DNA of 64,000 nt from Thermoflexus sp. (GCA_020724465.1 DYGX01000002.1:186001-250000); one strand, 5' to 3'. Counted from the stretch's first letter, positions 1-8,956 are shown. Numbers and translations are program-made. The notes: a model not told the origin generated them from the letters alone.

Positions 1-1
1 G

Positions 2-112
2 GATTGCGCGTGCCCCGCGCACCTGATCGCCGTACCGCGGCAGGCGCTCGGCCACGCCTGGCACGCGCTTGATCCTGAGTCGGCGCTTGGCGCTTTGGAG
101 ACCGGGCGCTAG
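2..112 (+). CDS. 3' end of an unidentified protein (partial)
   Basis: An open frame enters from the left edge and ends at TAG, giving the last 36 residues of a protein. The tail has a Cys-x-Cys pair close to the window edge and is otherwise Ala/Leu rich. I do not recognise the family. Its stop codon overlaps the stop codon of the convergent asd gene by a few bases, which is common in this compact genome and is the main reason to accept it. With so little sequence it could also be a chance open frame. Confidence 0.35.
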   Translation, partial: DCACPAHLIAVPRQALGHAWHALDPESALGALETGR

Positions 113-1158
113 AGATAGCCGCAGGCGACGAGCAGCTCGGCGTTGAGAATCGAGCACCCGGCCGCGCCGCGCACGGTGTTGTGCGCCAGGGCGAGATATT
201 TCCAGCCGCCGATCACCGGGTCGGGGCGCAGCCGCCCCACGACTGCGGACATCCCACCGCCCGCGTCCCGATCGCGGCGGGGCTGCGGGCGATCCGGCTC
301 GGTGCGAACCACGACCGGCTGATCCGGAGCACTCGGCAGATCGGGCACCGGGTCCGGGCCGCGGAAAGACGCCCAGGCTTCGAGCAGCGCCGCTTCGCTA
401 ACCGCTTCGGCAAAGCGCACGCTAACGCTGACCAGATGGCCGTCCAGCACAGGGACGCGCGTGCAGGTCGCGCTGATCACGCAGTCGAGCGGGTCAACCG
501 TGCTTTCGTGCAGCGTGCCGAGCATCTTGCGCGGCTCGGTTTCCAGCTTCGGTTCCTCGCCGTTGATGTACGGGATGACGTTCTCCGTGATGTCGAGCGC
601 GGGCACGCCGGGATAGCCCGCGCCGCTGATGGCCTGCATGCTGACCGCCATGACGGCTTCGATTCCGAACTGGCGCAGCGGCGCGAGGGACATCGCAACC
701 GGCGCGCTGGTGCAATTCGAGTTGGTCGCCAGCCCGCCGCTCCAGCCATAGACGCGGCGCTGAACTTCGATCAGCCTGGCGTGATCGGCGTTGATCTCGG
801 GCAGCAGCAGCGGAACATGCTCGTGCATGCGGTAGGCGCTGGCGTTGGAGCAGACGACGTGCCCGGCGTCGGCCAGCCGCCACTCCACGGACTCGGCAAT
901 GTCGCCCGGCAGGGCCGAGAAAACCAGGGGCGACCCGAGCGCGGCATCCATCGGCAGAACCGGCAGGTCCGCCACGGCATCCGGGGGATTGCCCGGCAGA
1001 ACCCAGCGAGCCGCTTCTCTGTAACGCTGCCCTGCGCTGCGATCGCTGGCGACGACCTCGCGCACGCGGAACCAGGGGTGTCCGTCCAGAAGCTGGATGA
1101 AACGCTGACCGACCGCGCCGGTGGCGCCCAGAATGGCGACGTCGAGAGGCTGGTTCAT
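109..1158 (-). CDS. asd: Aspartate-semialdehyde dehydrogenase
   Basis: Reduces aspartyl-4-phosphate to aspartate semialdehyde with NADPH, the second step towards lysine, threonine, methionine and diaminopimelate. The 349-residue product starts with the nucleotide-binding motif GATGAVGQ (residues 11-18). The catalytic cysteine is C149 in TNSNCTSAP, and a conserved His follows in the segment LDGHLVS. The NSNCTSAP form resembles the fungal/archaeal-type subfamily. The ATG overlaps the lysC stop as ATGA, so the two genes are probably translationally coupled and cotranscribed. A stretch around residues 285-305 is rich in Arg, Asp and Pro and looks like a variable loop. Identification is firm. Confidence 0.95.
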   Translation of the reverse strand: MNQPLDVAILGATGAVGQRFIQLLDGHPWFRVREVVASDRSAGQRYREAARWVLPGNPPDAVADLPVLPMDAALGSPLVFSALPGDIAESVEWRLADAGHVVCSNASAYRMHEHVPLLLPEINADHARLIEVQRRVYGWSGGLATNSNCTSAPVAMSLAPLRQFGIEAVMAVSMQAISGAGYPGVPALDITENVIPYINGEEPKLETEPRKMLGTLHESTVDPLDCVISATCTRVPVLDGHLVSVSVRFAEAVSEAALLEAWASFRGPDPVPDLPSAPDQPVVVRTEPDRPQPRRDRDAGGGMSAVVGRLRPDPVIGGWKYLALAHNTVRGAAGCSILNAELLVACGYL

Positions 1159-2633
1159 GGTGTTGGCTTCCTTTCTTCAGCGGGTTGCGAGTCGGGTTGG
1201 TCGAGGGTCTGCGAAGGCTGATCGCGCCCGTTGAGCACAACCAGCTTGTGAATCTGGCGCACGGCCGTCTCGGTGTCGCTGGCGCGCACGACCATCGACA
1301 GGCAGTAGTCGCTGGTCCCCTGCGCGATGGCGATGATGTTGACGCCGTGCTCGCCCAGCGCGCCAAACACGCGTGCCGCGACGCCGGGCTGCCGGCGCAT
1401 CCCGGCTCCCACGACCGTGATGATCTCCACGTCATTGTCCGCCCAGGCGCTGTCGATGTCCTGCCGGCCAAACTCATAGGCCAGCTCGGCCTGGATGGCC
1501 GCCACCACGGCCTGGCTTTTGGCTTCGGGAACAACAAAGCAAATGCTTTGCTCGCTGGACGACTGCGTAATCATGAGAACGTTGGCCTGCTGTTTGGCGA
1601 CGGCCATGAACGTGCGGGCGGCGATTCCGGGGACGCCAATCATGCCACGCCCGGCAACTGTGATCAGGCTGACATCGCGGATGGCGGTGACAGCCTTGAC
1701 CGTGCCGGGCGTGGTGCTGGCCTCATTTGTGATCAGTGTTCCGGGATACGAGGGGTTAAACGAATTCTTGACGCGCAGCGGGATATTCCGCTCGACGAGC
1801 GGCTGTACCGTCTTGGCATGCAGCACTTTGGCGCCGTAGTAGGCCATCTCGCCCACCTCGGCGTACGAGATCACGGGGATGACACGCGCGTCGGGAACCA
1901 TGCGCGGATCGGCGGTCATCACCCCGTCCACATCGGTCCAGATCCACACCTCGTCGCACTCTAGAAAGGCGCCGATAAGCGTGGCGGTGTAGTCGCTGCC
2001 GCTGCGGCCGAGCGTCGTGACGACGCCCTGTCGCGTTGACCCAATAAAGCCGGTGATGACCGGCACCATGCCGCTCTGGATCAGCGGCAGCAAGTCGCGC
2101 CGGGCTTTCGCTTCGGACTCGGCCCAGAATACACCAGCGTTCAGATACTCCTCGTCGGTGACGATCAGCGTGCAGGCATCAACTGCCTGGCTGATGACGC
2201 CTGTCTGCTGCAGCAGCGCGGCTAGCAGCGGGGCGCAGATCCGCTCGCCAAGCGAGCTGACCGCTGCGATGGCCTTGTCGGATGCCTCGCGCAGGACGTA
2301 CATCCCCGCGCAGAACGCTTCGTACTGGTCCAGCAAGCGGTGAACGTTTTCGGAGACGGCCGCGCGGGCGTCGGGGTCGTGCAGCAGACTGTCCGCCGCG
2401 TGCTGGTGCTTCTCGCGCAGGTGAGCGGTGATCGCTTTGTACCGCTCGCCATCGCCCGAAGAGGCGGTCTGCGCGCCCTCGATCAGCAGGTTAGTGACTC
2501 CGCCCATCGCCGACGTGACTACCGCGATCTGATGCCCGTCCAGCACGTGCTGCCGGACGATCTCGGTCGCGCGCTGCAAGGCATCGGTGCTGCCGACTGA
2601 GGTGCCGCCGAACTTCATTGTAATCCGTGCCAT
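1155..2633 (-). CDS. lysC: Aspartate kinase
   Basis: Phosphorylates aspartate, the committed step of the aspartate-family pathway. The open frame extends 49 codons further upstream, but the start is placed at the ATG giving MARITMKFGGTSVG because a clear GGAGGG lies just before it and the family begins with this KFGGTSVGS motif; this gives 492 residues. The kinase domain covers roughly the first 300 residues. Two ACT-type regulatory segments follow, recognisable as AGRGMIGVPGIAARTF and GAGMRRQPGVAARVF, implying feedback control by lysine and/or threonine. The last 25 or so residues are a polar Gln/Pro tail absent from many homologues. It is coupled to asd through a 4-base overlap. Two hairpins lie upstream. 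Confidence 0.95.
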   Translation of the reverse strand: MARITMKFGGTSVGSTDALQRATEIVRQHVLDGHQIAVVTSAMGGVTNLLIEGAQTASSGDGERYKAITAHLREKHQHAADSLLHDPDARAAVSENVHRLLDQYEAFCAGMYVLREASDKAIAAVSSLGERICAPLLAALLQQTGVISQAVDACTLIVTDEEYLNAGVFWAESEAKARRDLLPLIQSGMVPVITGFIGSTRQGVVTTLGRSGSDYTATLIGAFLECDEVWIWTDVDGVMTADPRMVPDARVIPVISYAEVGEMAYYGAKVLHAKTVQPLVERNIPLRVKNSFNPSYPGTLITNEASTTPGTVKAVTAIRDVSLITVAGRGMIGVPGIAARTFMAVAKQQANVLMITQSSSEQSICFVVPEAKSQAVVAAIQAELAYEFGRQDIDSAWADNDVEIITVVGAGMRRQPGVAARVFGALGEHGVNIIAIAQGTSDYCLSMVVRASDTETAVRQIHKLVVLNGRDQPSQTLDQPDSQPAEERKPTP

Positions 2634-2677
2634 GATCGACCCTCCTGATGAGCGGTCACAAAAGCAGTCGCGATGGA

Positions 2678-2693
2678 GCGGTGAGGTCACCGC
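2678..2693 (-). other. Short perfect inverted repeat in the lysC leader
   Basis: Two 7-base arms (GCGGTGA and TCACCGC) flank a 2-base centre, forming a near-perfect 16-base palindrome about 45 bases upstream of the lysC start. It could be a repressor operator or an RNA hairpin following the larger one at 2703-2735. Function is not established. Confidence 0.35.
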
Positions 2694-2702
2694 CTGAACG
2701 AA

Positions 2703-2735
2703 AGAGCGTGGAGATGGCTCTTGGCTCCACGCTCT
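2703..2735 (-). terminator. Hairpin between the glycosyltransferase gene and lysC
   Basis: Perfect 11-base arms (AGAGCGTGGAG and CTCCACGCTCT) enclose an 11-base loop. Read on the minus strand the hairpin is followed by a short T-containing run, TTTCGTTC, so it may be an imperfect intrinsic terminator for the upstream glycosyltransferase gene. It could equally act as an attenuator in the lysC leader, because the lysC start is only 70 bases further on. Confidence 0.5.
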
Positions 2736-2763
2736 GAGTTGCGTTTGCGGTTGGTCTGCCCGG

Positions 2764-4326
2764 CTACCGTTTGGCTGCAACTCGGAACTGGAGCGGTATG
2801 CCCAGCATCAAGCGAGTTTGCGAATGGAGCACAGGCATCGCCACGCATAGAAACGTCATGATAGCAATAAGAGGCAGGCTCACCAGCTCGTAGAGACGCT
2901 CGCCCCAGGTCCACGGTTTCGGGCGCGGCGGCCGGATGCGTAGATCGATGGCCCAGAAGATTAGCGTCAGCAGCGTGACGATGGTGGCCGAGATCTGCAG
3001 CAGCAGGCCCGGCGCCGTGAACAGATTCGTCCGGACGACGTCGGGATGGAACAACATCGGGAACTGCATGCCGAACATCATGATGATCCAGCCGACGCCC
3101 GCCAGCAGGTTGTCGTGCGCGACCCGAAAGAGCAGGTTGAACCCGCCCAGGAATGAGATCTGCGGGTTCTCGCTCATCTGTGCAATGGTGTAGCCGATCT
3201 CTTTGGCGCCCCAGGCGTGGCGCAAGGTTTGCAGATAGCGCTCTTTGATCGCGGCCAGCACCGTGTCGCCGGTGGTGGCGTGGGCGTAGAAGGGCAGGAA
3301 GATTGGCTGCAACCAGACGTCGCCGTCGCGCTGGAAGTACGACTTGATGTACATGTGCCATTCGTCGGCAATGACGTCCGGGTCCCAATAGCCGGTGCTG
3401 TCCAGCAGGCGCAGGCTGAGCGAATAAGACGACATAGGCAGCGCCTGCCACCACGGCGCGGCCAGATACGCCAGCTCCCACGCGGACGAATAGGCATGCA
3501 GGATGCGCATGAGCGGGTTGATTGCCCACACGTTGCCGTGGTAGCGGATCGGTGCCTGCCAGAAGGTGGCGTAGCGGCGCGGGTCAGTGGCGAACAGAAC
3601 GCGCAGGGCCTCGAAGTAGTTCGGGTGCCACAGCGTGTCGGAGTCCATCGTGGTAATCACCAGATGGTCAATGTTGTAGCCCAGCTCGTCAACCATTGTC
3701 CGGCGTGCCCAGCGCGCCGCCCACGCCTGGTTGGCGGATTTGCATTGCATCTCGCCGGAAAGACCCTTGGGATGGGTGGCGACCAGGAAGTTCTCGAAAC
3801 AGCCGCCATATTCACTTTGCAGCGCCTGGCCCTTGGCGACTGCGCCGTCTTCACCCACTTCCATCGCCAGGACGATATTGATTGACGTGGCGGCGTCGCG
3901 CTGCCGGGCGAGATGGTCCAGCGTGCGGCGCAGGGTTGCGATGTCTTCGCGGTAGTTGGGGATGATCACGACGTGATGGACTGCATCGAGCGGCAGGCTG
4001 CCGGCGGCGGCGCGGCGCGCGTACTCGGCCTGCCAGTCAGTCGCTTCCCAGCGCCTGATCAGTCTGTGCCCAAGCAGGTTCGCCACCGCGGCGAAGCTAA
4101 AGCGCACCGCCGAGTAGAAGGCGAGCAGCCCCGCCGCCAGGACGGCAGCCAGCGGCGCGACGTAGGCCAGCCCCAGCAGCACAAACAGTGCCAGCCAGGC
4201 CAGCCCGCCGGGGATCATGTCGAGGATGCGCTCCGGAATGGCGGCAGGGTGCGTGCCAACCCAGACGGTTCGGCCTACACCGAACTGCACGCTGTTGCGC
4301 CGGTTCCCGACGGACTGATACGGCAC
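2764..4326 (-). CDS. Membrane glycosyltransferase, family-2-like
   Basis: Probable processive or polyprenyl-type sugar transferase in the cytoplasmic membrane. The frame is open from 4437, but I place the start at GTG 4326 because GGAGG lies 5 bases upstream; the product is then 520 residues. Two hydrophobic segments lie near residues 40-80. The GT-A domain follows with IIPNYRED (about 121-128) and the metal-binding motif MDSD (227-230), and an ADEWHMY segment lies where GT2 enzymes carry the ED motif. Several transmembrane helices occupy the last 150 residues. No polysaccharide export genes adjoin it, so acceptor and sugar cannot be named. The C-terminal stop is separated from lysC by hairpins, suggesting separate or attenuated transcription. 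Confidence 0.75.
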   Translation of the reverse strand: MPYQSVGNRRNSVQFGVGRTVWVGTHPAAIPERILDMIPGGLAWLALFVLLGLAYVAPLAAVLAAGLLAFYSAVRFSFAAVANLLGHRLIRRWEATDWQAEYARRAAAGSLPLDAVHHVVIIPNYREDIATLRRTLDHLARQRDAATSINIVLAMEVGEDGAVAKGQALQSEYGGCFENFLVATHPKGLSGEMQCKSANQAWAARWARRTMVDELGYNIDHLVITTMDSDTLWHPNYFEALRVLFATDPRRYATFWQAPIRYHGNVWAINPLMRILHAYSSAWELAYLAAPWWQALPMSSYSLSLRLLDSTGYWDPDVIADEWHMYIKSYFQRDGDVWLQPIFLPFYAHATTGDTVLAAIKERYLQTLRHAWGAKEIGYTIAQMSENPQISFLGGFNLLFRVAHDNLLAGVGWIIMMFGMQFPMLFHPDVVRTNLFTAPGLLLQISATIVTLLTLIFWAIDLRIRPPRPKPWTWGERLYELVSLPLIAIMTFLCVAMPVLHSQTRLMLGIPLQFRVAAKR

Positions 4327-4491
4327 CGCATCCTCCAACGAATATGCCCTGCGCTGGCGCTCATTCCAGACTCTAGCAGGAAATACTAGCAGGCGAGGGC
4401 CGTCGGTGCATTGGTAATTGCACACAAAGCATAGCAAAGCGGGGGGAGTGAATCAAGGAGTGCCTGGCTGAAGCGGTGTGTCTGCCGATCG

Positions 4492-4520
4492 TTTTCGGGC
4501 AGGGGAAAATCCTGTACAAT
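4492..4520 (+). promoter_or_regulatory. Candidate sigma-70 promoter for the response regulator
   Basis: A good -10 hexamer TACAAT (4515-4520) lies 17 bases after a weak -35-like TTTTCG (4492-4497). The predicted start would give a leader of about 30 bases before ATG 4555. Only the -10 is convincing. Confidence 0.45.
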
Positions 4521-4554
4521 AGGTGCGCGCCGCAAAGAATAAATGAGACCGGTT

Positions 4555-5250
4555 ATGGCTATTAAAGTGCTCATCGTTGAAGACGACGCTGACCTGAACC
4601 GTTTGATGGAATTAGATCTCAAGCGGCATGGCTACGAAGTCTACACGGCCACAGATGGCCGCGAGGGCCTGCGTCTGTTTCACGAGACACGCCCCAGTCT
4701 GGTGCTGCTCGATGTCGCGCTGCCAGGGATGAACGGCCTGGTGGTCTGCCAGCGGATCCGCGAGCTGTCCAACGTACCCATCGTCATCATGACCGCGCAC
4801 GCGGTCACCGAAGCGGAGATGGCCGAAGGTCTCGATCTGGGGGCGGACGAGTATCTGCTCAAACCTCTGCGCAAACTTGAGTTCCACGCACGGCTCAAAG
4901 CGCTGCTGCGGCGCGCGCAGATCACCGACGACGTGCAGCCACAAGTCGCCAGTTATGCCGATGACTATCTCACCGTAGATATTGAGGACCGCCGTGTCTG
5001 CGTGGGCGGCAAAGAGATCCGCCTGACGCCGACCGAGTTCAAGCTGCTGGCGACATTTATCCGGCACAAGGGCCAGGTGCTGACCTTTCAGCAGTTGCTC
5101 GAACAGGTTTGGGGCTACGAATACAATACCGAGCACCACTACCCGCGCATCTACGTTTCCCACCTGCGCCGTAAGATCGAGCCGGACCCTAAAAACCCGA
5201 CTTATATCCAAAACGAATATGGCGTTGGCTACCGTTTCATTGGCAAGTAG
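4555..5250 (+). CDS. OmpR/PhoB-family response regulator
   Basis: Two-component DNA-binding regulator. The receiver domain starts MAIKVLIVEDD, with the acidic pair at the start and the phospho-acceptor Asp in LLDVALPG (residue 53 from the chosen start). A C-terminal winged helix carries the typical LTPTEFKLL and GVGYRF motifs. The family usually begins a few residues before the first beta strand, so ATG 4555 is preferred over the in-frame ATG at 4543; neither has a strong ribosome-binding site. There is no histidine kinase beside it; flanking genes on both sides are on the opposite strand. It is therefore an orphan regulator, perhaps served by a kinase elsewhere such as the soluble one at 57 kb. 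Confidence 0.9.
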   Translation: MAIKVLIVEDDADLNRLMELDLKRHGYEVYTATDGREGLRLFHETRPSLVLLDVALPGMNGLVVCQRIRELSNVPIVIMTAHAVTEAEMAEGLDLGADEYLLKPLRKLEFHARLKALLRRAQITDDVQPQVASYADDYLTVDIEDRRVCVGGKEIRLTPTEFKLLATFIRHKGQVLTFQQLLEQVWGYEYNTEHHYPRIYVSHLRRKIEPDPKNPTYIQNEYGVGYRFIGK

Positions 5251-5286
5251 ACGCGCCTGCCCGAATCAGAAGGTGCGGTGTGTGGC

Positions 5287-6081
5287 TCAGCGTGCGCCCA
5301 GGCGCCGATCAGATGCGGGGCCGTGCAAGGGTGAGAGCGCGATCAGCCGGTAGGCGTACGCGGCGCGGAAGCGATCCGCCGGGATGATCGCATGGGCGCG
5401 CAGCTCGGCGTAGCGGCCCGACGGATTGTGCAGCTCGAAATAGAGCGGGGCGCCGCGCCGCCAGGCAAACCCCAACACAAGCACAAAATGGCCGCCATAG
5501 CGGCCCGGCTGCGGCACGCGCTCGCCCAGTTCAGGCGTGACCGAGGCCATAACCAGCACCCCACGCCGGATGCTGGCACACACGCGCAGCACCGACGCGT
5601 AGCCTTGCCCCTGGGCGCGGATCCCGTAGCGGGCTGCCAGCGCGACCAGTGCCGGATAGCTCCAGCCTTCGTCGATCCAGTTCCCGTTCGCGTCGCGCAG
5701 CGTGTAGCCGCGCAGGTCCAGCCCTTCCTTGACAAGCTGCCACAGCGGTGGCTCGTCGGCAGGCCGGTATGCCGCGATCGCCATCTGCAGGCATGCAAGG
5801 GCGCAGATGCGCGGCGCCCAGAAGGCGTATTCGGCGGGGTTATCTGCGCCGAAGGCGTGCCAGTTCGGGTCTTGTGCGCCGTCATAACCGGCGTGAATGT
5901 AGCTGTGAATCAGACCCGGCGAAGCGTACTGCGCGCGGTACGGCACGCTGGCTGGTGCCCGGTAGATCCCATCGGGCAGCGTGCGCAGCTCCCGCCGGGC
6001 GCGCCAGTGATCGGCCCGGCTGAGCATGGGGTCGACGTGGGGATGCAGGGCGCTCTTTAGCCGGCGCAGCGGCCCGTTCAC
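5287..6081 (-). CDS. C39-like (papain-fold) cysteine peptidase
   Basis: Predicted peptidase of the C39_2 type. The frame is open into ddl, but the natural start is GTG 6081, two bases after the ddl stop, giving 264 residues. Candidate catalytic residues are Cys93 in FWAPRICALAC, His198 in YGGHFVLVLGF and Asn219 in ELHNPSGRY, the usual Cys-His-Asn order. No clear signal peptide or membrane segment is seen, so the location is uncertain. It is the last gene of the cell-wall operon, so cutting of a peptide in peptidoglycan metabolism is an attractive guess, but the substrate is unknown. Conserved Trp/Tyr-rich segments follow the active-site Cys. Confidence 0.7.
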   Translation of the reverse strand: MNGPLRRLKSALHPHVDPMLSRADHWRARRELRTLPDGIYRAPASVPYRAQYASPGLIHSYIHAGYDGAQDPNWHAFGADNPAEYAFWAPRICALACLQMAIAAYRPADEPPLWQLVKEGLDLRGYTLRDANGNWIDEGWSYPALVALAARYGIRAQGQGYASVLRVCASIRRGVLVMASVTPELGERVPQPGRYGGHFVLVLGFAWRRGAPLYFELHNPSGRYAELRAHAIIPADRFRAAYAYRLIALSPLHGPASDRRLGAR

Positions 6082-6083
6082 GG

Positions 6084-7280
6084 TTATTTCTTGATGCCCT
6101 TCAGGCCGCGCGCGGCGGCGTGGTCGATCAGGCCCGTCTTGTAGTTGTAGATGGTCTTGCGCTTTTCCGCGTGGGCGTCGAACGCCAGCCGGATCAGCTC
6201 GTCCACCACGTCGGCGGGCGTCATCCCTTCTTCCTGCCACAAATAGAACGCCAGCGACCCCGGCATGGTGTTGATCTCGTTGATGTAGACCTCTCCGGCT
6301 TCCTCGCGGATCAGGAAATCGACGCGTGCCGTCCCGCGCCCATCTACCGCGGTGAAGGCATCCTGCGCCATGGTCTGGATCCGCGCCGTCAGTTCGGCGG
6401 AGAAGGGGGCCGGGATCTTGCGCTCGGCGCCCTTCATGCCGGCCGGGCCTTCGCTGCGCATGTACTTTTCTTCGTAGGTCAGGAATTCTTGCCAGGTGAT
6501 CGGCTGCTCAAGAACGGATGCGCGGTAGGGGCCGTTGCCGAGCAGCGCGCAGTTAATCTCGATGGCGTCGCTCAGCGCCTTCTCGACAATGACGCGCCGG
6601 TCGAATGTGGCGGCGATGGTGATATAGGTGCGGGCTTCGTCCGCGTCTTTGGCGCGCGCTACGCCAATGCTCGATCCCAGCGAGGCCGGCTTGACAAACA
6701 CGGGATAGCCCAGCCGTTCCTCGATTTCGGCCAACACACGGTTCGCGTCTTCGGTCCAGGCCTGGCGCGAAAAACCGAAATGCTCGACGACAGGCAGCCC
6801 GGCTTGCGTCAGCACCGTCTTGAGCATGATCTTGTCGCGCACGACGGCGGACGCCATCACGCCCGCCCCGACGTAGGGGATATCCGCCAGCTCAAGCAGC
6901 CCCTGGACCGTCCCGTCTTCGCCGTGCGTGCCGTGAAGCGCCGGGAACACGACGTCCAGGCGGCGAACCTGGCTGCGCGAGAAGAACCCACTGACCGGCT
7001 GGACGATCAGCCCGTGATGGTGCGTGTCCGGCGAGATCACGACTTCCTTCATCCCCATGAGGTCTGCGATCTCGTCGGTCTGAAAGGTCTTCAGCTCGCG
7101 CAGCGCCGGGCCGGACAACCAGCGCCCGTCGCGCGTGATGTAGATCGGCACCACCTCGTACCGGTCGGGAGAGAGGGCCTGCATCACCTGCTGCGCGGTG
7201 ACGATCGAGACGTCGTGCTCGACCGAGCGGCTGCCGAAGATCACGCCAACTGCCTTGATACCGGAGCGAGTAGCCATCAT
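6084..7280 (-). CDS. ddl: D-alanine--D-alanine ligase
   Basis: ATP-grasp ligase that joins two D-alanines for the peptidoglycan stem peptide. The 398-residue product contains GSRSVEHDVSIVTA near the N-terminus, the HGTHGEDG loop, the ATP-binding KPASLGSSIGV segment and the C-terminal metal/substrate motif EINTMPGS. AGAGG precedes two consecutive ATG codons; the first is used here. The protein is somewhat longer than typical Ddl because of a roughly 25-residue basic tail (ending KGIKK). It lies directly downstream of the MurF-like gene, whose substrate D-Ala-D-Ala it would make, supporting the assignment. Confidence 0.95.
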   Translation of the reverse strand: MMATRSGIKAVGVIFGSRSVEHDVSIVTAQQVMQALSPDRYEVVPIYITRDGRWLSGPALRELKTFQTDEIADLMGMKEVVISPDTHHHGLIVQPVSGFFSRSQVRRLDVVFPALHGTHGEDGTVQGLLELADIPYVGAGVMASAVVRDKIMLKTVLTQAGLPVVEHFGFSRQAWTEDANRVLAEIEERLGYPVFVKPASLGSSIGVARAKDADEARTYITIAATFDRRVIVEKALSDAIEINCALLGNGPYRASVLEQPITWQEFLTYEEKYMRSEGPAGMKGAERKIPAPFSAELTARIQTMAQDAFTAVDGRGTARVDFLIREEAGEVYINEINTMPGSLAFYLWQEEGMTPADVVDELIRLAFDAHAEKRKTIYNYKTGLIDHAAARGLKGIKK

Positions 7281-7318
7281 CTGCCTCTTTCTTAGTGCGA
7301 GCCTGACCTGCCGGCGAG

Positions 7319-8950
7319 CTACAGGTAGGTATCCGGCAGATCGTTCAGAAACAAGACTGCGTCGCCGGGCTGTAGCGCGGTGTTGAACCAGGCGATCGCC
7401 TCTTCGCGCGTGTCGAAGATCTGGAGCCGGTCTTCCGGAAAAGCGGCCTGGCGGATCCCCTGCTGGATCGGGCGCGTCTGCTCGGCGCCGACCAGAATGA
7501 TATCGGTGCAGACCTGCGCCGCCAGCCAGCCCAGCTTGCGATTCTCCTCGTCCTGGAGCGGCCCCAGCTCGACCATGCCCGGCGTGATCAGCACGCGCCG
7601 CCCGCTGCGGTAGAGACTCAGCACGTTCAGCGCGTTCTGCGCACCGATCGGGTTGGCCGAGTAGGCGTCGTCAATGACGGTCACCCCGCCGGGCAACACC
7701 CGGCGCTGCAAGCGGTGTTCTGCCGGCTCCAGCGACGCGACGCGCAGCGCGATTTCGCCCAGCGGCATGCCCAACATGCGCGCCGCCGCCGCGGCGAGCA
7801 GGATGTTCGTCACGTTGTGCTGGCCGACCAGACGCGTCGTGATGTGCTGTTCCTCGCCGGTCTCGGCATCCAGGATGTCGAACTGCAGGCCGTCGACGGT
7901 GCTGCGGATGTTGCGCGCGTGAAAGCGCAGTTGTTGTGCGAGATCGGTGTTTTGCCATGTCACGCCGACCCGGTTCTTGGGGTACCCTCGCTCGTACATG
8001 GCGCGCACCAGCGGGTCGTCCCAGTTGAAGATCGCGGTTCCGTCGGGCGGCAGCGCCTCGATAATCTCATATTTGGCGCGCGCGGTGTTCTCCAGGCTGC
8101 CAAAGCGTTCCAGGTGTTGGGGGCCGACGGCCGTCACGATGCTGATCTGAGGCTTGACCAGATCGCAAATAGCTGCGATCTCGCCGGGCATGTATGCACC
8201 CATCTCGACGATGAAATAATCGTGACTCAGGTCGTTTGCCAGGCCATCGTTGATCGCGAGGCACACGCCCATCAGCGTGTTGTAGCTCTTGGGCGTGGCA
8301 TAGGCGCGGTAGCGACCGTTGAGGATGTGCGCGAGGTATTCCTTGGTGCTGGTCTTGCCGTAGCTGCCCGTGATGCCGATGACGGTCGGATTGGCGCGGC
8401 GCAGCGTGTTGGCGGCGCGGCGGCGGAACATCCAGCGGAAGCCCGCTTCGACCGGGTGCATGATCAGGTTCGCCAGCGGCAGAACCAGAGCACTCAGGTG
8501 GTAGATCGCGACACCAAGCGCGGTGTACACCGCGAATTGCGCTGTGGTTGAGAGGGAAAACAACCTGTCGATGGCGACGACGGCGCCGATGGTGGCAACG
8601 ATCGTCAGGGCGTAGGCCGTGACCAGCAGGCGGGCTGCGCGCTGCGTGAGCCTGAACCGCTGCTTGATCTCCTTGACGGGCTCCGGCCAGATCGCCATCA
8701 CGCCGGAGACGCCCCAGATCAGCAGGTAGATCAGCTCGCTGCTTTGCCCCGTCAGGGCGAGTGCGATGGTCGCCAGCAGAGCCACGCCCGCGAAGATCAG
8801 AGCGCGCACCATGACGACGCGCTCAATGCGCCCCGCCAGCCAGCGCAAATAGCGCCGGTTGTCGTAGCCTTCGATCTGGAAATAGCGCGCCAGCCGCCAG
8901 ACCCGGAACAGGGCGCCAAACAGCCAGATGAGAATCAAGAGCGCGGTCAT
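7319..8950 (-). CDS. murF: Mur ligase, MurF-like, with N-terminal membrane domain
   Basis: Probable UDP-N-acetylmuramoyl-tripeptide:D-alanyl-D-alanine ligase. Residues 1-165 contain about five hydrophobic helices, an unusual membrane domain for this cytosolic family. The Mur ligase core follows: P-loop ITGSYGKTSTKE (about 193-204), YNTLMG, and the central-domain motif DDAYSANP characteristic of MurF. GGGAGA precedes the ATG. Position between an alpha/beta hydrolase and ddl supports MurF rather than MurC or MurE. Because the N-terminal MurF substrate domain appears to be replaced by the membrane domain, the exact acceptor could differ, for example a lipid-linked precursor or another Mur-ligase-type substrate. 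Confidence 0.8.
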   Translation of the reverse strand: MTALLILIWLFGALFRVWRLARYFQIEGYDNRRYLRWLAGRIERVVMVRALIFAGVALLATIALALTGQSSELIYLLIWGVSGVMAIWPEPVKEIKQRFRLTQRAARLLVTAYALTIVATIGAVVAIDRLFSLSTTAQFAVYTALGVAIYHLSALVLPLANLIMHPVEAGFRWMFRRRAANTLRRANPTVIGITGSYGKTSTKEYLAHILNGRYRAYATPKSYNTLMGVCLAINDGLANDLSHDYFIVEMGAYMPGEIAAICDLVKPQISIVTAVGPQHLERFGSLENTARAKYEIIEALPPDGTAIFNWDDPLVRAMYERGYPKNRVGVTWQNTDLAQQLRFHARNIRSTVDGLQFDILDAETGEEQHITTRLVGQHNVTNILLAAAAARMLGMPLGEIALRVASLEPAEHRLQRRVLPGGVTVIDDAYSANPIGAQNALNVLSLYRSGRRVLITPGMVELGPLQDEENRKLGWLAAQVCTDIILVGAEQTRPIQQGIRQAAFPEDRLQIFDTREEAIAWFNTALQPGDAVLFLNDLPDTYL

Positions 8951-8956
8951 CGTCGG

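Noticed and set aside
181-1221. Long plus-strand open frame opposite asd
   Set aside because: It lies entirely opposite a confident gene, is rich in Arg/Gly/Ala with no domain, and is a codon-bias shadow common in GC-rich DNA.
2634-2763. T-box or lysine riboswitch upstream of lysC
   Set aside because: Hairpins are present but the T-box antiterminator sequence and the conserved lysine-riboswitch core are not recognisable.
4384-4437. Earlier ATG for the membrane glycosyltransferase
   Set aside because: The residues after it look unlike the family and a good GGAGG precedes the downstream GTG at 4326.
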